DNA of 64,000 bases from Struthidea cinerea (GCA_013397865.1 VZTI01001766.1:124001-188000), one strand, 5' to 3'. Shown: positions 1 to 13,007, counted from the stretch's first letter. The notes: generated by a model from the letters alone, not told the origin. Made by a program: numbers and translations.

Positions 1-117
1 AGATGTCTTGGGTTTGTTTAGGGTAAACAGTAAATGAAATAGAAAATGCTGCTGTTCTTGTGGTTATAGGCTGTGTTCTCTAAAATTATTTTTGCTGTTT
101 TCTTCTTTTTTACTTAG
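1..117 (+). other. COX19: 3' end of last COX19 intron
   Basis: This is intron sequence. It ends in a T-rich tract (about 88-111) followed by the acceptor TTAG, after which the recognisable COX19 C-terminal reading frame begins. The upstream exons lie outside the window. Confidence 0.85.
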
Positions 118-205
118 GCAACTTATGGCTAATGAACCACTGGAAAAATTGGGATTTAAAGACCTGATAAATGAGAAATCAGAAGAAAAACCTGAAAAGT
201 CATGA
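118..205 (+). CDS. COX19: COX19 terminal coding exon (partial gene)
   Basis: COX19 is a small twin-CX9C protein of the mitochondrial intermembrane space and cytosol that supports copper delivery to cytochrome c oxidase. Only the last coding exon is present. One base completes a codon from the previous exon, then 28 residues run to the TGA at 203-205. The segment begins QLMANEPLEKLGF and continues with a Lys/Glu-rich tail. It matches my recollection of the human COX19 C-terminus (LMLQEPLEKLGF followed by a short charged tail). The cysteine motifs are encoded upstream, outside the window. Neighbouring ADAP1 on the same strand agrees with the human gene order and supports the call. The tail is a few residues longer than in human. 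The identification rests on recognition, not on a search. Confidence 0.92.
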
Positions 206-630
206 TGAAGACAGACAACTTTGCTCCTCACAAAGGGAAAGCATAACTCTGAATGTAGTACATATTGTACATTCTGTTCATATTGCAATAGGAAATGCTT
301 CCTGAAAGAACCTTTTTTCCAAAGTTTAATTTTCCTAAAATAAGATTTTTCTTTAAATGAGCAAAAGTACTGCCTTTGTCTGCTCTGCTCAAGTATTTCT
401 TAACTTCTTTCTTTTAATTTCTCTAGAGGCAAAACAGTTACAGCCCAAAGTGTTCTCCATGTCCCTGTAAAAACAGTGAAGTCTTATTTTAAGAGGACAA
501 AAACCCAAACCAAACAATCCTTTATTGTGTAGGGCTTGAACTACTGATTAATCCTCTGTGGGCAGTACTGATATGCTCACAGCAGTTACTTGCCAGGTGG
601 AAATAAAGCTGTTGTACTTTAAAATTGCTT
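206..630 (+). other. COX19: COX19 3' UTR
   Basis: AT-rich sequence follows the COX19 stop codon and runs to just past a canonical AATAAA. No reading frame continues. The exact cleavage point is inferred from the usual 10-30 base spacing after the signal. Confidence 0.75.
602..607 (+). terminator. COX19: Poly(A) signal AATAAA, COX19
   Basis: This is a canonical AATAAA 397 bases after the COX19 stop codon. It is followed by T-rich sequence (about 617-640) that could serve as the downstream element. No other AATAAA lies between the stop and this site. Confidence 0.75.
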
Positions 631-3600
631 TTTGTTAAATACTGGCATTGGTCCCCATCCCTGGGGTGATCTCACTCTGCTGTGGAAGACACTGGGGTCC
701 TGTGGGGCTACTTGAGGGGGGGTCATTTTTCAGTCATTTCATCTTCCATCATTGTTGGGACAGTAGTTGTAGTTCCACACACCAGTCAGGGAGTGATCCT
801 GCTTTTATTTACCATGCCAGCAGCATTCACCTAATTTTTTCATAATTTAACTGGGCATTGTGGTATTTCTCTTGCATGTTCTAATGCAGTTGAGTCTTTC
901 TTAATTAATGGTCAGTTCAAGCAGAAATAATTTGGCCTGTTAGCCCCCTAGAAATGTGTTTCAAGCAGGCAATAAATTTGTAAATCTTCTGGATATAAAT
1001 CTTCTTTTCCACTGTATGTTCTGCCCTGTTATCCCTGCTTCTTTTGTTTTTGTTTTTAACCCAGGGAAGCATTTCTCTGTGTGTCTGGCTCTGGCATGTT
1101 GAGCTTTAGGGTCAGAGAGTCGTACCTGCTCTGTCTGCCAAGGCAGTTGTCCCACACTTCCCTCTTTAGCTGGTGTCCCCTCTATCTCACCTCCCCGGCT
1201 GTCTGCTTTTGCTTCTGCCTCTCTCCACTGTGCATCTGCTCATACCGAGATCCAGGAAAGGGTGAAAGAACATTTTCTGCTCTTCATACTGATCATTGGG
1301 GCTGAGATTTAAATTGTTGCTCTGTCTAATCTGATGGAACAGAGTGCATGCAGCTCAGAGCAGGTTCCTGTTTGAAAAGGACATTCGCCTGCTGCTGCAT
1401 ATTTTTATTCCACTTCATTCTACTGTTTAAATTATATCCTTTGGTGAGATTAGTACATTTATAGGAAAGAAAGCAGAGATTGTATTGCTGCAACAAATAC
1501 TAAAAGACTTTATATTAAACCACTGAATAAGGGCTTTCTTTCAGTGATACCAAGTTAGAATTAAAATAATCTCCAGCATCTCCAGAAGAAAGAAATCAAA
1601 TTTCATGCTTCTGTGCTCCCTGAATATTATAAGGGGAAGTGAATTCCTGGTAGGTCTGAAAGAGCCCAACACTGGTGGGTGAGTAATCTGGGCTGTTATC
1701 AGTGGTAGTTTCATTTTCGGATGTTACTCTGCACTGTGGTTTGGCCAAGCAGTTCCTTCACGAATTCCGTCCGTGTTTCCCTGAGATTTGATGCCAGCTC
1801 TGTCCTCCAGTTGTTACAAAGTTTTTGAGGTGTTGAGTGATCGCCACCCTAACAGAGAGTGTGGGGGTGAGAGGTTTGCACCTTTCACCAGCCCAAAGAT
1901 CACATCCTCATCCTGTCCAGATCCATGGGCACGTTCCGTCCTGATTCCCAGCACAGTGAGTCAGCTGCTGTCCCCTTGTGCCAGGACAAGAAGAGAGCTG
2001 TGAGTGGATAGCTGAAAATTCAGGGAATGGGCAGAGGCACATCTGTCCGGCTGGAAGTGTTGGCTGCAGAAAGGAGTATGTTCCGTGGAGCTGTAAGGTG
2101 AGCTCAGAGCTGCTGAGGGACATCAGACATTGAGATCTAATGCAGATGAGAAGTGGTGGGAAAAAAGCCATTCGTGCCAGACCTGGGGTCAAACAGTTTT
2201 CCCAACTCACTCAACGGGACAAGTCCCTGCAACACCAGAGTCATCTGGGAGAGTTCCCAGAATGCTCTTCAAATAATTGCTGCCAACATACAGATCATTA
2301 ATTAAAATACTTCCATTTAAAACCTCTTTATTTTAACTTTGCTTGTGGTATCCAGGTTTGTGCTTCTTTAAACTGACAGCGGGCTTTAAGCCAAATGAAA
2401 GCAGTAGGTTCATAGCCAGCTTTCCTGTGCCCATGCTGAGGAGGAACCTCTCCAGGAGCCTGTCATCAAATTGGGAAAAAAAAATCTGTATTCTGGAAAC
2501 GGAGAGCTGAGGTGTGTGTGCTGCAGGGGAGGCAGTTTGTCAGGGCACTGATCTCTTGGTGGAGCTGTTTGGAGTTGATGAGCTGCTGTGCTGTCGGAGT
2601 GGTCCCACACAAGTGCATCAATCTTCCTGTGAGGAGCTAGCCAGCGCTGCCGTGAAGCTCCACCTGCTGACAGATCTTGCGACCTGGAGACAGGCAAACC
2701 CTTGGGAATCGAGGTTCAGCTGGGACTGACGTACAGACTGCCAGCCTGGACGTAACTGCACAGGTGTGGAAGGGATAGCCCGAAGCAGGAGGAAGTGGTG
2801 ACTGTGTTGGAGTGAAGATCTATGTGAGCTGTTACCATAGCGATAGAAATCAATAAGCCAGGGAGTTGTAATTGCCTGTTCTGTAGCTTTTCTGCAGCAA
2901 AGCCTCATTCACACCCTAATGAGGCACCCAGCTGCTTGGGATCCGTCCCAGGGAGTCCCCGGAGGGCTCTGGATCAGCAGAGCTTTGCCCATGCATTCTT
3001 TGCTCAGATTAAAATCCACTCAACCACAAAAAGCTTAACCTTGATCACAAAGAAGTTATTTACAGAGAGAACATTGCTGCAAGTTAACCATGGTTACGTC
3101 TTCCTGGGAGACCTTGAGCTCTGGGTGTACCTCTCCAAACTGCTACAGTGACCCGCAGAACCAGGAAGAAAGGGTTTAATAAACATTTCCAGGGCTCTGG
3201 GTGTGCTTTCACAGAAAAGCCTATGCAAAGAGAGCCTCCTGTGCTTGCTCTGGAAATGGGCCATGGTCCAAAGTCCTCTGTAGGAGCACAGTGAGGCCGT
3301 GCCTCAGTGCTGAGGAGGGATTGTTGCTGCATCTGCCACCTGGAAGGGCATACCTGGCATAGCAGGAGTCAGCAGCTGTCAGCACCTGTGGGGTGAATGT
3401 TTGGGGCTGTGAGCAGTCAGAGCAGGCAGTGGGTGTGGCTGCTGACCTTCACTCTTGGTCCTTCCCCAGAGCATTCTCCCCACTTTGTCCTGCTGGCTTC
3501 AAGTCCGAGGAATTCCTCGTGGCTGGGTATTACACTCGAGGTCAGTAGTCACCAGCTTGGTTTCCTTGGGAGAACACATTGTCGCTGGTGAATATTTGCC

Positions 3601-6600
3601 CTTTGGGGCAGCAATCAAAACAGCTTTTACATATTGCTGCCTTTGGTTTGGGCTGAACCAGGTGAGGGGCAATGAGTTAAAGCATCTCTTAAATTTCACC
3701 TCGTGAAAGGTGATAACTGAGAGGCAGCACCATTTTTACTGAGCCTCTGGAATGAAACCTGTGTTGTAGGAGGCTATGAGAGAAGGAACAGCCTGCTCCC
3801 ATATAAAAAATGTTTGGAGCATCACTTGTTGCTGCTCTGAGAAGTGCCTTGGGTGTTCTGGCTCCACTGGAGAGCAGTATTTTGCTATGTTTCTCATCTG
3901 TAATTCCTGGGATGGGAATGATGCTTCTGCTAGTGTGCAGGAGTGCTGTCATGTCTGGTAGCATATCTATCCAGTGACCCCAGAGGACTTCAGTGCTTTT
4001 GTGCCTGAAGGAGATCCATGCTGGAGGAGATCCTTCTGCTAAATTGGGAATGTTGTATATTATATCAGGTTTCCCACAAAAATCAAAGCTCTGACTCAGA
4101 TTAATTTTAAAAAAGACTGGAAGTGTGCATACAAGGGTATATTTCCTCTTCAAGGGTATTTCAATGAAAATTGGTCATCTGATTAAACTTACCCTGCTTT
4201 TTTTTTTTTTTCTTAATGATTCTGCTTCTGTGAGTAACTGGCAATATTGCATTTTTGTCAGGATGCAGCAGATTTTCTATCTTACAGATTTCAAGACAAA
4301 ATGCCTTCCTTCTGGAATGAAGGTGCCATATGGCTTGAAATGCATAATTGATCACTGCTCAAAATAGGAGCTTCATAGAAAGTCACCTAGAAGCCCAATG
4401 AGTGTGTGCAGGGGACTTGATAGACCTTGATGCATTTTTTGTTTCCTGGGACTAATGATGATACAGGGACAGGTTTTTATGGCTCTCCCTAGAGGTTCTG
4501 ATGCTTGTGCTCTCTCTCATTATCCAGGAGATTTTGGGATTTGCATTAGCAGGTGCATCAATCTTACGCTTGCTGATTCCTGCTGGGCTTGGCTGAATGA
4601 CAAGCCTGGCATTCACCATACAGCCCAACAAAGGCCACAGTTCTCTGCGAGGTAAAACAGTTCAGCTGATCAAATCTGGTGGGCTGAATCCAGCCCTTGG
4701 TGTCCCACACTCCCCCACCTCCAGTGGGATGCCTGCACAGGCAGCCCTTCCCAGCTCCCACACAGAGTGAGGTAGGTTCCCACCGCTGTGGGAGGGATGT
4801 TGGGGTCCGTCTGGCCAAGTGTCCTGCGGCCTGGCAATGAGCAGCACCATAAACCACCTTGTATTGTGGATGCTTCTCTGTCCAGGTCCTTATGAATTAT
4901 GGTAAACTCAGATATTCCTAGTGGTGGAAAGCAGCCTGGCAAAGAAAGAGCAGGGGGCTGAAGAAAGCAAGGAGACAGAGCAACTCAGGCTTTTCACTTC
5001 ACCTTAATGGGTTTAAAAAGCAGGTGGTGGGGGTGCTTCTGCAGCCCCTTTGGGTAACTGAGTCCTTTGTCTATTTTAGCAACCTTCGAGGAGTTGGCAG
5101 CTCTCATTTCTGGAGGGTTTCTAGTTTCTCACTGCTAGCAAGCCCTGCTCAGCAAGAACCTGCTCACACACCCAGTTCTGATCCTGCTTGCAGAGCTGCT
5201 GAACAAGGGGAGCACGTGGGAAGGCAGCAGCATGGGAGGGGGTGCTCTGCGAGGGAGTCAGGCCCCGTTGTGTCTGCTCAATTTGCATTTCTCAGTTATT
5301 AAACCATGCTCTGGTTTTCAGCAGGGTTTGGAAGCATCTCTCCTTAGTGGGCAAGGCAGGAGAATGAGAGCACTGCTGCTGAATCTGGGACATCAGGACG
5401 GCCCTGAGGGCTCAATGTGATGCTGTGTGCTGCAGCCATCTGCTGCCAATCTACCGAGGGCTCTTCCCCTCTGGGTTGCACTGACAGCCCCAGGTAGCAT
5501 GGCTGGGTGGATGGAAAAGCATTTCACCACACTCAGGAAGCCAGTTTTTGGGCAGGCAGACCCAGATGAGGAAAAAAATTCCTGCTGCCACTCAGGATTG
5601 CAGAGAAGCCACGGATCAGATCAGTGCTGAGAAAATTGCTGGTAACTCGGGATGCTGAACCAGGCAGGAGCAAAACCTCCCACTGGTAAATGAGACTTCA
5701 TGGCCCCATGAGCAAGCACCAAGTAGGAAATCCCAGAGGTGTAATGAGGCTGGCTCCTTGCTGGGTGCTGAGGTTGCCTCCCTTGGCTTTTGCTCTTTAG
5801 TGTGGAGGTGGGAGTTAAGCTGTGCTGACTTCAGCCCCTGGATTAAGCAGGTTGCCTTTAGCCTTGTCCTCACCACGCAGCCCATACAGAGCACAGGCTC
5901 CGGGCTGTGCCTGTTGTTTGGCACATCTCCTGTGTCCATGTGCATGCTCGCAGTGGTTGCTAAGGCAGCACAAATCTGTCCCCCTCCTCTATGCCTTCCA
6001 ATTCCTGTCTGATCCAGAGGTGTAGGTGTACTGGCTCCATGCAGCCCAGCCCCAGGGCAGGGTCTGTATGGGAGAGCAGAGGCAGTGCCACGGATCAGCT
6101 GTGAACAGCCTCTGTGCACAGACGTCAGTGTGAGTGGTACAGGTGGGTGGCCTGGGGGGTTTCGTTTCATTTCCCCATCCCCAAACTGTGCTGCAGAGTC
6201 TGGTGGAAAAGAGGGACTGTCCACTGCCAACAGCTAGGATGCAGCACGGAGGGGAGCATCTCTGGCAGGAGGTGCATCCTGACCTCTGTGTGAGGGGAGA
6301 TGCTGAGGGAGTGCATGGGCAGTGCAGAGATTTACAGGAACCAGGTCACTGCAGGGCTGTGCTGGCAGGAGGTGCAAGTTCTGGTCAAAGGGACAGAGAT
6401 GCTGCATTCACTGGCTGCTGAAAAAGAACCAGGCAGGTGAAAAATGAGAATGTGTCTGGAACACCTACCTCCATCCTTTTAGCAGGCATGGCAGGAGACT
6501 TGCAGGTGTGGTGGTGCCAGCTAGAAGGACTCATTTGAGCACAGAGATGTCTGGATTGATGGCTTTATTTCAGCTTATTTTAGCAAGTAATAGGCGGGGG

Positions 6601-7024
6601 GGGTGATGTTTATCACTGAAACTGGAGCTGGCTGTACTTTAGATCACAGCTCTAATCGGCTGGACTGACTGGGACAGTAAATCACTTCAGCAGCACTAAT
6701 AACACAGGGTGACGGGTGTAGTAAACCCTCTATGGCAGCAATAACCTGGTCATGCTGGTTCTTTCACTCAGGTTGGTGCTTCTGCTCTGGTTTGTTTATT
6801 AAAGCTCCTTCACAAAAGTCACCTGGGTGATTGCTCCGACTCAGCCATCGAAATGGCTGCTCTCCTGCCATTCCCCAACCTGGCTTGGGCTCTTTTTATA
6901 CCCTGCTATAAAATTGTTTATTTTTGCACCTGTTTAGAAAGGCTTTTTGGCCACAGGGGTCTCATGATGTTGTTTTCATGGCTCCTGGAGCAGGGCTGCT
7001 CTGTTGTTGCTAGAAATAATTGCT

Positions 7025-7082
7025 GTTAATTAATTCTTTGCTGATTTTTCTTTGGCAAAGCATACTGAAATAAACAGATAAG
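7025..7082. promoter_or_regulatory. Candidate enhancer motif cluster (HNF1/FOXA/GATA-like)
   Basis: Within 58 bases there is GTTAATTAATTC (close to the HNF1 palindrome), a TTTGGCAAAG motif, TAAACA (forkhead type) and AGATAAG (GATA type). Such short motifs occur by chance. Only their crowding is notable. Confidence 0.2.
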
Positions 7083-8322
7083 TGAGCAGCATGCTCTGTA
7101 TCTCGATGTTGTGGGAGCTTTTAGGAAGCATACAGTGACATCCAATCAATCCCATCAGCAGCCAGAGGAAGGCTAGGACATGGCCCTCAACTTTCTGTGG
7201 ACAAAGTTAATTGTGGGGAGGCTGAATTACCATCTCCAGCTGTTTGGCAGCTCTCTTCAGGCCATAATTTTTAATCTCTTTCTAGAGAAAAACCACAGTC
7301 TTGTTTCCATCTACTGCTTTATTCAAATCACAGCCGAGCAGTGCTACAGAAGGGGATGTGCTCTCAGCTGCCTGAGCTGGACCAGCAGCTGAAGGCAGCA
7401 GCCTGTGACACGAGACCGACTGCTGGGGCCAATAACTGCTCTGTTTCCTTCTGTGCCCTTTTAAAATGGTTCGTTCTTTTTTCTTCTGAGGGACTCAGGC
7501 TCTGCTGCAGAGACTTCCAGACCAGAAATGAAGTGCTGGGCTTCAGCCCCTCTGTCCCGTGGTCCTGCCTGTAGCATCTCCATCATCCTCTTTGCTCTGT
7601 GCCCCTGGTTGGAGCAGCCCTTGGTTCCCAGAGCCCAGAGCTGGCAGCAGGTGGGTTGGCCACTTGAGTCCCCACCCTGGAACATGACATCGCACAGCTC
7701 AGTCTCCTGCTTGAATGTCTCCAAGCTGTTCCTGAAAAGATGAGCCATTTGAGGCCGGAAGAGATTAAATTATTGGAATTGAGCAAAAGCAATTTCCATG
7801 GTAAGTGCTGCCCTGCTGTTTGCACACCGAACCTGCCCCGCTGTGGCTCTGACTCAGACTGAATTGATGACGTCCCACTCTGAATAATCACTCTGGCTTT
7901 ATTCAGAGGAGCTGATCCCCTGATGTATGGCTGTCTTTACACACATGTTGGCTTTCTCCATACAGAGATTCCACAGGCCTAAGTCTCTTAATTAGGATAA
8001 ATCAGGAATAATGCTAAAAGCAGTGGTCTACCACGGATGTAGGTGAACTATTGACTTCCTTGGTCTAATTTCATCTCCTCTGTGAGCAGAAAAGAACCTG
8101 TCATTGGACAATAGAAATCAGCAGAGCTCCAGCTGGTTCACTGCAGCTGCCATGGAGCCAATTCCCTCAGCTGCCCCCTCCATGTCATATTTTACATCGT
8201 AGGAAATGGGTTTGGTGCAACAACAGGACTGTTGCAGAGCAGTTTTTCTGACATTGAGATTTCCCCAGGTGCCGTGGAGCAGACATACAAATATCCAACA
8301 CCTTCAAGCCATCAATTACCCC

Positions 8323-8337
8323 CTCTCTCTCTCTCTC
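8323..8337. repeat. (CT)n microsatellite
   Basis: Seven CT dinucleotides in a row, plus one C, lie within the intergenic region. Confidence 0.8.
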
Positions 8338-9864
8338 AGATGTATTTTGGCTCACAGCCATGCTGTCTGAGCAACTAAGCAGCCCCTGCAACCATGTGCT
8401 GACCCCCAAACCAGCCCATTGCTGGCCAGAGGCAGGAGGAAAAGAAACTGAAAGGCTGTCCTGAGCACATGATGGGCTGGTGGTTGGAGAATTTTCCTTT
8501 TTGTGGTAGCATGGCTGTGAGAGAGCAGTGATCAGCTCTAGGGTGTTGCAGAAATCTAAAAAAAGAGATTTTGGTCTGAACCCCGCCTTGTCCTCATTCT
8601 CCCCAGTTCTGCTTCCCTACAGAGGATCTCTGTGGTCTGGTTTGCGTGGTGGTAACTGCATGAGTATTAAATCATGGCAGTAAAGGAATCCCCTTTTTTC
8701 ACACTGGTGACACTGGGCTGCAACAGAACTAACCGCTATGCAAGTGGAAATAAACCCTGATCTGCAGATCCCTCCGCAGTGAGACACTTTTAGAGCTGCA
8801 CAACTCTTTGTCTTCTCTGAGGGCTGCTGCAGGTGCAGAGCAGCTCTGCAGACACAGGACATCACGGTTCTTTTTCCACCCTCAAACCATTATCTCCTGC
8901 ATTGTCCTCTTCCACTCAATCAACACATCCTAACCACACAGATGATGTAAGTGTGCTTTTCCCCGTTCCACACTAAAACAATCCCACAGGCTCCATACAG
9001 CTATTTGCTCTAAAATGAGAGAAAGTTGGCATCAGTATTGGATTTTTGGTTCAAGAATTTTTAACTGCCCTGTTCTGAGCTCTCTGCTCTGTGGCATTCC
9101 TCCCTCCCAGCTATAGCCACTCTTGGCTTAACTGGATAACCCAGAAAACCCTTTCTTTTTTTAACGAAAAACCTCTAGGATTTGTTTCTTCCTTTTTTTT
9201 TTTTCTTTTGAACAGGAAACCAATACTGCAACGGAAATGAGCTGCTCTAACATAGGTGCGGGTGCCAGTGCTGTAGCTTGTTCACACAAATCTCCAGCTG
9301 CAAGAGCTGCCTCCGCTGTGGTGCTGAGGAAGCCTATGGAATCCTGCCTGGTGTATCTGCTGCTCCAGAGTTTTGCTTGAATGCAGTTGCCGTGGCATGA
9401 ATTATTGATATTTCTATTCAGGTTTGCTGTTCACGCAGGAATTTGTAATGCTTCCCCACGTTAGGCTGCGAATGCGCTCCCGGGTCACATCAAGGGTTGT
9501 GTTTAACACCCTTTTACTTGCATGGCTGTGGCATTGATTTAGCCATTTCAGGGCTAGGGCTGCGAAATTAACTACACCCCAGTGTAAACAGCTCTTTCCT
9601 AACAAAAGGCAATCCCAGGGTGAAAGGAGCTGATAGGGAAGGGCAAGGAGAAGGTATAGTTATGTCTGTGCATTTTCAGGGCGTCACCACAAAGATGATG
9701 GAAAGGTTTCCAGGAACTTCTGAGCGTTCTTTGCCCTGACCTCGGTATCTGGCATTTCCAGAGGCTGCCCTTGCTGCCACCGTGCTCAACACCTCAGGAG
9801 ATCGCATTAATAACGTCCGTTTCTAAGGCAACAACCTTGTGATTTGGAAAAGACGGAGTTAAAA

Positions 9865-9930
9865 GTGTGTGTGTTTACAAACAAACATCTTACACATAAA
9901 TATGTAAGTATTTACATACATATGGATATG
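9865..9930. repeat. GT/AT-rich simple sequence
   Basis: A (GT)5 run leads into alternating purine-pyrimidine, AT-rich sequence with repeated TACATA-like words. It is low-complexity DNA with no gene signal. Confidence 0.6.
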
Positions 9931-12453
9931 AATTTGTGTCAGACCTCCAAGTCACTTAGCAGTGGAGCGACAGGAAGCATCTGAATGAGGGTGATGTGTT
10001 GACAGCGACAACCCATCTCCAGAATTTGGTCAGAGACTTCGCAAGAAGTGAGCAAATTCACTTAGGCGTTCCCTGAGAGGTGCTACCCACAGGAAAGGCG
10101 TGGGGCAAAGCTGAGGGGAGGGAACAGTCTGACATGGACAAGGCTGAGCAGCGATGCCCATCAGCCTCCACCAGCCCTGCAGGGGCAACCTTTGGTCTTT
10201 ACCCCGTGTGAGACATAAACTCGGATGCAGTCCCTGCTCTGTGCCAGGAATCACAGTCCTCAGGAGTCAATGTCCATCAGGAAAACCTCAGTGCCTGCCC
10301 TGGATCAACATTGTGCCAACCAACACCAGGGCAATACCCAGCCTCTTAACCTTGGATAAACCAGGAGTAAATTTACAGAGATGCCCTTGTACGTGCAAGA
10401 TCGGCTCAAGCCTTTGATTATCCACTGAACAAAAGTTGATCTTCATTCCTGGCTTATTTAGTTCCAACTTTTCTCCCTGCCTCTCCACGTTCCCTCCACC
10501 CACGTGGGCTGTTTGTTTCCCCGTGTGAGGTCTGGAGTAATTGTGATGAGACTTAAATGCTGAGGATGCTGCTGATCGACCCTTGCTGGCCCTGCTCTCC
10601 TGCTCTGCCTGTCCTTTATGAAACTCTCCCCTCTCATCATTGACAACAGGCTCTGTTTTATTTGATTTTATTACAAGATATAAATTTCTGTCTGCAGCCC
10701 TGGTTTCCAGCACACAGAGGAGAGAGAGGAATTGCCTAGCAACCAGGAGAACAAAAAATTAAGAGAATCAATAAGTCTTAATGGAAAGCTAAACAGAGAC
10801 TTTCAAACCAAACCGCGTCCCTCCTCCCAGCCCCGGCCCGTGGTAAGTTCATGATGATGTGCAGCATCCTGGCTATTGCATGAAGCATTCAGCAAATGCC
10901 TCTTCTGGAAAAGCAGAAGTGCAAAGGAAAACCTGGCCTAACCTGGGCTTAGGTAAAGCTCTGATCCTGTAGCATTTACGCTGTCAAGCTTGAACACAGC
11001 ACAGGTGTGGAGGGTTAAGACACCGTGCTGAGCTGGTTTCACTCAGAGCATGTTAGAAGTCAGTGCTCCGGGTTAGTGACTCAGAGGCTGAAGAAGGTGA
11101 AGGTCTGGATGCAGCAGCTCAATTTCCCCACAAAAGGTCTGTGTGGAGGGTTACGCTTTTGGTTAGGATGGGAGTGAATTTCCAGATATTATTGAGCTAC
11201 GTGTGTAAAACCAGCAAACCCAGCACGATGTGTGACACGGGGTCAAGTCAGCAAGGAACAGTCCAGCATCAGTTTAAAACAGTCAGAAACCAACCTGGAT
11301 ACAGTCCCTTGTCTGGCAGCACAAATGCAAAGGTTATTTAGGAAAATGTATTCCAGGGAAAGGGAGCATTCTAAATGTACCAGGCCATGATTCTGCCCGT
11401 ATTTAGGGGCTATTTTCTCCCACAAAGCGTTCTCAGGAACCTGCTCACATCCTCATGTTTGCAGGATCAAGATGGGGATTTGGTTGTGGAAGTTTTCCAG
11501 GAGCTGCTGGCAGCCTCCTCCCGCAGATGCTCGTGCACACCCTGAATCTCATGGGCAGCATGAATGGCATGAGCTGAGCTTGCAGGAGGGCTCTACTTTG
11601 TTGGAGGAAGCAAAGTTGGATGATTTAAATGGGGGCTTGCTTTGCAAAACCCAAATTGTTTTTATAAGCAGAGATGTGTGAACCACAGTCAGGACATAGC
11701 AGCATCACAGGTGACCCATACTCGAGAGGAAGGCTTCAGCAGGGGTGAAGGAGACAGCTCTGAACCCTTCCTCGGCCAAAGGCTTCCTACGTCCTGCCCC
11801 TGAGTGACACTTCAGTCTTTGGCTGGCAAAACAAGGAGTCTTCCCCATAGATGGCATGAGATGCACAGCCATGATGACACAGGGATGTTTTCCCCCCAAT
11901 ACTCTCTTGACACCACGGAGGGTGTGAAAAACGTGGGAAGATGCCTGGAGGGCGGTTCTGCCAAGACACAGACATGGAAGGTGGTGGTGATGTACAAGGA
12001 CAGAAGCGAAGGAGGAGCGTTTTGGAGTGCGTGGGGCTACTAGTGAAACCACGAGTGCCCCCAAAAAATGCTGATGTAAGGGGGGCACCCCAAACGTGCT
12101 GCTCATGAACCTGCCAAGGTGCTTGAGTGGCAAGACCCCGGCCAGTGAGGTCTGGGGTTGCTGCCAGCCGCCACCTCCCACAGGTGAAGACCCTCGGCTC
12201 CCACCTGCCCCTGCCCCGCCGCTCCCACCGGCGACAGCATCCCCTCCGCGGGCAGGACATAAACCAGGGAAGGCATCCCCGAGTGCTGGGGACACCCGGC
12301 GGGCTGGGATGCCCTGAAGGTCGGGAACCCCCCTCGGGGGTAGGGGCCGCCCGGGCGACGCGCTGCCGCTGGAGGTCGCGGGCGAGCGGGGAGTCGGCAG
12401 TGCCCGCTGAAAGCGGAACCGGCGGCTCCGGCAGCGGCGGGCGAGAGGCGCCC

Positions 12454-12496
12454 AGGGCAGGGCAGGGCAGGGCAGGGCAGGGCAGGGCAGGGCAGG
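12454..12496. repeat. (GGGCA)n pentanucleotide repeat, G-quadruplex prone
   Basis: About eight tandem GGGCA units run directly into the assembly gap. Four or more GGG runs separated by two bases form a canonical G-quadruplex motif on the + strand. The repeat probably explains why the assembly broke here, and its true length is unknown. Confidence 0.9.
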
Positions 12497-12877
12497 NNNN
12501 NNNNNNNNNNNNNNNNNNNNNNNNNNNNNNNNNNNNNNNNNNNNNNNNNNNNNNNNNNNNNNNNNNNNNNNNNNNNNNNNNNNNNNNNNNNNNNNNNNNN
12601 NNNNNNNNNNNNNNNNNNNNNNNNNNNNNNNNNNNNNNNNNNNNNNNNNNNNNNNNNNNNNNNNNNNNNNNNNNNNNNNNNNNNNNNNNNNNNNNNNNNN
12701 NNNNNNNNNNNNNNNNNNNNNNNNNNNNNNNNNNNNNNNNNNNNNNNNNNNNNNNNNNNNNNNNNNNNNNNNNNNNNNNNNNNNNNNNNNNNNNNNNNNN
12801 NNNNNNNNNNNNNNNNNNNNNNNNNNNNNNNNNNNNNNNNNNNNNNNNNNNNNNNNNNNNNNNNNNNNNNNNNNNNN
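12497..12877. other. ADAP1: Assembly gap (N), probable site of ADAP1 exon 1
   Basis: This is a run of 381 N inside the CpG island. ADAP1 exon 1 should encode about 27 residues, including the first Cys-x2-Cys of the ArfGAP zinc finger. It is not readable anywhere else before exon 2. About 80 coding bases would fit easily here. The gap length may be an estimate. Confidence 0.65.
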
Positions 12878-13007
12878 TGCAGCGGGGACGCTCCGGGGCT
12901 GGTGGAGGGATGCGCTGCGCTGCCGCGGTCCCCGCGGACCAGCCCCGGCTGAGGTTTCCCTTATTTCCCCCGGCCCGGCCCGGCTCCTCGCCCGGCCGTG
13001 AGCGCTG

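Larger units (their letters stand above)
631..12280. other. COX19-ADAP1 intergenic region
   Basis: About 11.6 kb with no recognisable coding exon, tRNA or full transposon on either strand. Open frames here (for example 154 codons at 3689-4153 and 204 codons at 5616-6230, both minus strand) have no recognisable domain and no supporting splice or codon pattern. The region holds a short (CT)n run at 8323, a GT/AT-rich tract at 9865-9930, an 8-G run near 6595, and a group of liver-type factor motifs at 7025-7082. A non-coding RNA or regulatory elements are possible but not demonstrable from sequence alone. Confidence 0.6.

Noticed and set aside
3689..4153. A 154-codon minus-strand open frame
   Set aside because: No domain, signal or conserved motif. 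Composition is like random intergenic sequence, and there is no plausible splice or promoter context.
5616..6230. A 204-codon minus-strand open frame
   Set aside because: It is Pro/Ser/His-rich shadow coding with no recognisable homology.
6892..6912. TATA-box-like words (TTTTTATA, CTATAAAATT)
   Set aside because: No transcript start, CpG content or downstream exon accompanies them. They are expected by chance in AT-rich DNA.
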